Of a stretch of 64,000 bases of DNA, positions 59,671-64,000 are shown piece after piece (the first letter of the stretch is position 1; each line of letters opens with the position of its first letter). Origin of the DNA: Batkoa obscura (lineage: Eukaryota; Entomophthoromycota; Entomophthoromycetes; Entomophthorales; Batkoaceae); assembly GCA_030770535.1 (NCBI GenBank), contig JASVEC010000037.1:248001-312000 (forward strand), read 5' to 3'. Under the pieces are notes generated by a model. That model ran no database searches. It was not told the origin of the DNA and worked only from the letters and a program-made list of their open reading frames with translations. The position numbers and the translations under genes are program-made.

Positions 59671-59768
59671 TATGGGGATGTTTTTTTAGCTTCATTACTT
59701 TTTCCACCTTTTAAGCACTATTTGAATGGAAAGATTATTAATAAAATTCCTAAATACAAAAATACTCT
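59671..59768 (-). mobile_element. MITE copy 12, between convergent genes
   Basis: Left end TATGGGGATGTTTTTTTAGC, core CTTTTAAGCACTATTTGAATGG, right arm AAATACAAAAATACTC, with the right terminus degraded. Lies in the 269-bp gap between HPRT and glycogenin 3' ends. Confidence 0.7.
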
Positions 59769-59808
59769 TTTTAATGTTATAATAAATATTCTTTTTCTTT
59801 CAATCAAT

Positions 59809-61838
59809 TTAAAACATCGAACGAATAACTACACTCTCCACTTTCTTTTTTTTATCTTTACTTTTACTTTTACTTAAATCCAATGAACTATTATTGTTAC
59901 TTTCAGATAAATTACTACTTTCTATACTTAATTCAGGTGCTGATTTATTTAACGTATTTTTATCCATTAATATATTCAATCCTGAATTGGAGGTTTTAAA
60001 TAAAGCTTTACTTTTTGAAACAAATGTAGAAAATAGAGAAGAATCCGATTTCTTTTTCTTAAATTTAAAAAACGAAGTGGGTAATGATAAATGATTATAT
60101 TTTGGTTCAATTGGGTGTTCAGTATTTAAATGTTCATTGATAAATTCAGTTGGATTGTTTGATATTAAGTTGGGATTAAATAAATGTTGAAAAGGATTAT
60201 TTTCTTCGGGTTCTTTAAGTTGATTAAGTTGAGTAGTATCAGTATCCTCTTTTAACTTTAATGGAATGTTGGAATCATTTTGTAATGAATCTTTGTTTGG
60301 TATATCTTCATCAATTTTTATTATTGGGGTAATAGGCCTTATTGAATCATTATTGAGTTTCTCTTGAGAATTCATAACTTTATCTTGAATATCACTACTA
60401 TGTTCTACTGAATTCAGTTTGTTATTCTCAACGGGTGATTTCTCAATCTTATTTTCATCTATGGTAATTATGTTACTATTCATTTCCTTGTTCTCTTTTT
60501 TAATCTCACTTTCATTCGCTTCATTTTTTTCACTTAAAACGATTGCTAAATTATCAAGTTCAACTTTTAATTTCATTAACTCACTTTTGTTTAATAATTT
60601 ACCTTTATTTAGGGTAATCAAAGTATTATCAGTTTCATTATTTGATTTCTTTAATCCAGTTTCATTCACTTGTTTGTTATCACTTACAGTAACCACAATT
60701 TTAGCATCTTCAGCTTTTGATTCCTCTATACCAACTACTTTCTTATCATCTTCAACCTTTATTTCCTTTACTACTCTTTCATTTACTTTCTTATCATTCT
60801 TTTTAAAATTCTCCTTCTTCTCTTTCTCTTTCTCTTTCTCTTTCTCTTTCTCTTTCTCTTTTTTCTTCCTCGTCTTTTCATTTTCATTTTCATTTTCATT
60901 TTCATTTTCATTTAATAAACCGATCCCGCCAGATTGTGAAATAGAACGTCGACGTAATTTACGATCGTGTGGATCTTCAATTTCTTTATATTGATTATTA
61001 GTTATACTTGGTAATTGAATAGGTGGTTTCCAATTTTTTAATTCTGGATGATCCCATTCAATTCTATATGTACCAAAGTCATTACTTTGACTTGAAGCGC
61101 GGACAAAAGAAGGTTTAGGACGTGTAGGGATAACTGAAGATTCTGTTGATTTTGATATAGTGGTTATGTCAGGAGTATAAGGTAAAATACTTGGTGTATT
61201 TTGAGTTGTACTTGGTGTTTTTGTTATAGTTTTAGGAGAGATGAGTTCTGATTGCTTAGATTTTAATAAAGACGTATTTTGTATTCTGTTTGATTGAGCT
61301 TGGCTATTTAAAGTTGTATTAGTAGTAACTGAATTATTATTTGATTGAATTTTAGTTTCAAAAAAATTATTCTTTTTTGATTTTGATATACCAACTTCAT
61401 CTAAACCTGGCGTCAATGGTTCAATATATTTTTTAATTAAATTGTTTTCTTTAATAGATTTATCAAACTCTTGATTTTTTTCACTATTATTTACAATATC
61501 AATGTTTTGATTTTGATTTTTAACTTTTAAGTTAATGTTTAATCCAGACGATAAACTTTTATTAGATTCTTTTGATTTATTACTATTCTTTTGTTCATAT
61601 TGAGTTAAATTCTTTTTAGTAAAATAATTATCTTCTAAATTAGAAGTAACATCTTCTTTTCTTGAAGTTACAGTTTTGGTGAATTGTTCTCTTTCTGGTA
61701 TAATAGATTCTAAAATATCATCCTTCTTTTCTTGTTTTTTAATAATTTTATCTAATCCAGGCGTCAATGGTTCAATTATAGTATCCTTAATATCACTAGT
61801 ATTATTAATTAATTTTAAATCCATACTCTTCTTACTGA

Positions 61839-61872
<34 letters not shown>

Positions 61873-64000
61873 GACCTTTTCTGTAGCATCTATTGGATTT
61901 TTATAATTAATATTTAAATTTTCTGGATAAGCTTTATTAAGTTGATTATTAACCCATAATAAAGTAAATGTAGTTTGATAAATACCACCAATACTTTTAA
62001 TTGGTTGTTGGCTTGAACAAGTAATTTTTGTTTCCCAATTGATACCAGGCTCTACTTTATGTCCTGTATTTCTAATTAAAGGTTGTTGTATTTCTTGTTT
62101 ATACTTTACGTTATTGTCTTTAGTTTTAGTTTGTTGACTCTCTTCTTTAGATTGAGTTAATTTATAGTCATCTTCTTTTAGTTCATTTTCATCAATTATT
62201 TCAATTGATATCGGCTGCCAACCTCTATTATCATCTATCTTTTTTATAATTCCTTTTAAATTATTACGTTCTCTTATCCTGCCTTTTTCAATTTCAATAT
62301 CGTTCTTTTGTTTATAGTAATTACCTTTAGATTGATAATCGATTGTCTCTGACTTTACCCTATTATGTGTATAAAATGAATGTTTCGTATCTCTTTGAAG
62401 TCCATGTTGTGATTTATTATTATCATCTTTAGTTAAAAATTTCATTTGAGTTTCATTATATTGTCGATTATCATTATCATTATTCGACTGATAATATGAT
62501 CCATCATGTTGATGATTTATATTTGTTGAATTAGTATACTGTTGATTATTATTATTGTTTATTTGGGAATTCTGAGTATAATTTCTATTATATTCATTAT
62601 TGTTGATATAATTAAAATTATTAATATGCTTCCTCTGATATGATTTATTATTAGATGATAAATGATTTGTTTGATTTATTGATTGTTTATTTTCATAATG
62701 AGTTGTATAATATGAATGATGTTTATTTTCATGAGAATTCATCATTAAACTATTATTATTATTATTATTATTATTATGACTCTGATGGTTTGAATGATAA
62801 TGATTATTATGTGATTGATGTATTATATTATGAGGATTTTGATGTGAATGATGTACTGTATTATGATTATTATATGATTGATATATTATATTATTATGAG
62901 TATTTTTTTCAACTTTTTGTTTAATCATAGCATTTGATTGATGAATTTTATATGCTCCAAACAATGGAAACGGCAGATTTTGATCATCAGCTATTTTGTG
63001 AGCTGGTGATAAGATATCCATTTGTTTTAATTCCTTTAATGCGTTTTCAGGTAACAATGGATGTTCCATTTTTTCATTATTATTATTTGTAATAAATGGC
63101 AAATTACTATCATGAATATGAGTATCCTGATGATGATGGGAATGTTTATTTCTGATGTTGTTTGTATTATGAATTGTAGATGAGGAAGAGTAATAGTAAT
63201 TATTATTATTTATAGATTCATGCGTTTGAGTTTGATGATTTTTATTGTGTTTACGTTGAAATGCAAAATCAAGAGAATGTGTTGTTGGACTTTCATCAGA
63301 ACGTTGTTGTGAATGACTTTCACTATGGGAATACTGCATTGAATGATTCACGTGATGGGAATGTTGTTGTGAATGATTCTCATGGTGAGGATATTGCTGT
63401 GAAGTACTTTCTTTATAATAATGATGATAATTATCTTGTATTGTATTAGAAGTATGTTGAGATTGATTAATTAACTGGTCATTTGCTATTATTATTGGAA
63501 TTTCTTCGTTATCGTGTTTTAAATGTGACTTCAATAATAATTTGTTAAATAAAAATTAAACTTAAAGAGTAAATAAAATTACCTGGATTGTTAATTCTTG
63601 TTTGGATATATTCTATTATAATTTAATATAAATAAATGGGAAATATTATTAAAATAGAATATTAATTACCAAATTCTCACTACTTTTTTGATAAAATTCC
63701 CACCATTGATTATGAAATTGTTGAATTGCTTTTTCTTTTTTAAACTTCTCATTTTCTTTGTTCACTTCCTCTTTTTTCTCTTTATTAATCATAATGTTCT
63801 TACTATCTGTCTGCTGTTGTAAATTGAAGTATTCTACTCCATTTCCTTTGATTGATAAATCGTGCTCTTTTTTTACTTTACTTGAACTTGGATCGTTTTC
63901 CTTTAAACATTCTTTATCCCAAGGCTTTTCTTTACCAGTAAAATGCATAACTGCAATATCATTTTGATTTTTTTTTAATGCTGGGGCATAACTAACATTA
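59809..64000 (-). CDS. Glycogenin (GT8), 3' part, with a giant low-complexity C-terminal tail; runs off the window
   Basis: Two exons are visible: one from the right edge to 63670 and one from 63528 to 59809, joined by a 141-nt intron; together about 1,349 residues. The visible N-terminal end reads Y-A-P-A-L then V-M-H-F-T-G-K-E-K-P-W, the last conserved block of the glycogenin glucosyltransferase domain, and Q-W-W-E-F-Y follows as in fungal glycogenins. The catalytic Dx D motif and Tyr acceptor would lie outside the window. Glycogenin primes glycogen synthesis by self-glucosylation. The rest is a His/Asn/Gln/Ser tail, a Lys/Glu run, N-E repeats, two copies of E-P-L-T-P-G-L-D, a W-E-T-K-I-T segment, and F-G-T-Y-R-I-E-W-D-H-P-E near the middle. 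A frame-open TTG near 63534 is not a start. Confidence 0.85.

Noticed and set aside
62655-62924. Tyr/Asp-rich forward frame in the glycogenin tail
   Set aside because: Antisense reading of His/Asn repeat codons.
63528-63534. Start of the His/Asn-rich protein at 63534
   Set aside because: The codon is TTG within an acceptor (TTGAAG). Splicing to the exon ending at 63670 restores a glycogenin domain end, so the long frame is a 3' exon.

Overview
The window reads as nuclear DNA of an early-diverging filamentous fungus. It is strongly A+T-rich and has many short GT-AG introns (about 45-140 nt). The gene content is fungal: a Zn2Cys6 regulator, a Hap3/NF-YB subunit, a Whi3-type RRM protein, Rrg7, a Pfa-type DHHC acyltransferase and a DUF7719-like membrane protein. 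It also carries genes typical of early-diverging rather than Dikarya fungi: a full copine, a paraoxonase-like protein, a vertebrate-like HPRT, and paired secreted bacillopeptidase-like subtilisins. Low GC plus these subtilisins make an entomophthoralean (Conidiobolus-like) source my best guess; that is inference.

Layout. (1) 1-11 kb is repeat-rich: an Rrg7-like gene (minus), MITEs, two perfectly identical 464-bp inverted units at 2972-3435 and 6165-6628, an older broken element around 5.1-7.4 kb, then an intronless Zn2Cys6 regulator at 8.7-10.4 kb. (2) 11-25 kb is a subtilisin neighbourhood: two intact, nearly identical secreted protease genes face away from each other (11315-12841 minus, 23165-24685 plus), with a decayed third copy at 20.6-21.5 kb that a MITE has entered. 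Between them lie a paraoxonase-like gene, a J-protein gene and a PTPA gene. (3) 25-36 kb holds a P4-ATPase flippase, a DUF7719-like membrane protein, a DHHC palmitoyltransferase and an orphan basic/Ser-rich protein, with long A+T-rich spacers. (4) 39-64 kb is gene-dense: copine, p24 cargo receptor, NF-YB, Whi3-like protein, SAC3/GANP, enoyl-CoA hydratase ending in a PTS1-like AKL, a divergent AFG2-like double AAA ATPase, HPRT, and the 3' end of a glycogenin with an enormous low-complexity tail that runs off the right edge.

The genes are not an operon or an obvious pathway cluster. Several act in membrane traffic or lipid asymmetry (P4-ATPase, DHHC enzyme, p24, copine), and the secreted subtilisins form a local expanding family. 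The main non-genic signal is a family of about 100-bp TA-flanked MITEs (at least 12 copies, ten of them in the first 22 kb). Exon boundaries were derived by hand from reading-frame continuity and GT/AG signals; most models sum to a whole number of codons.
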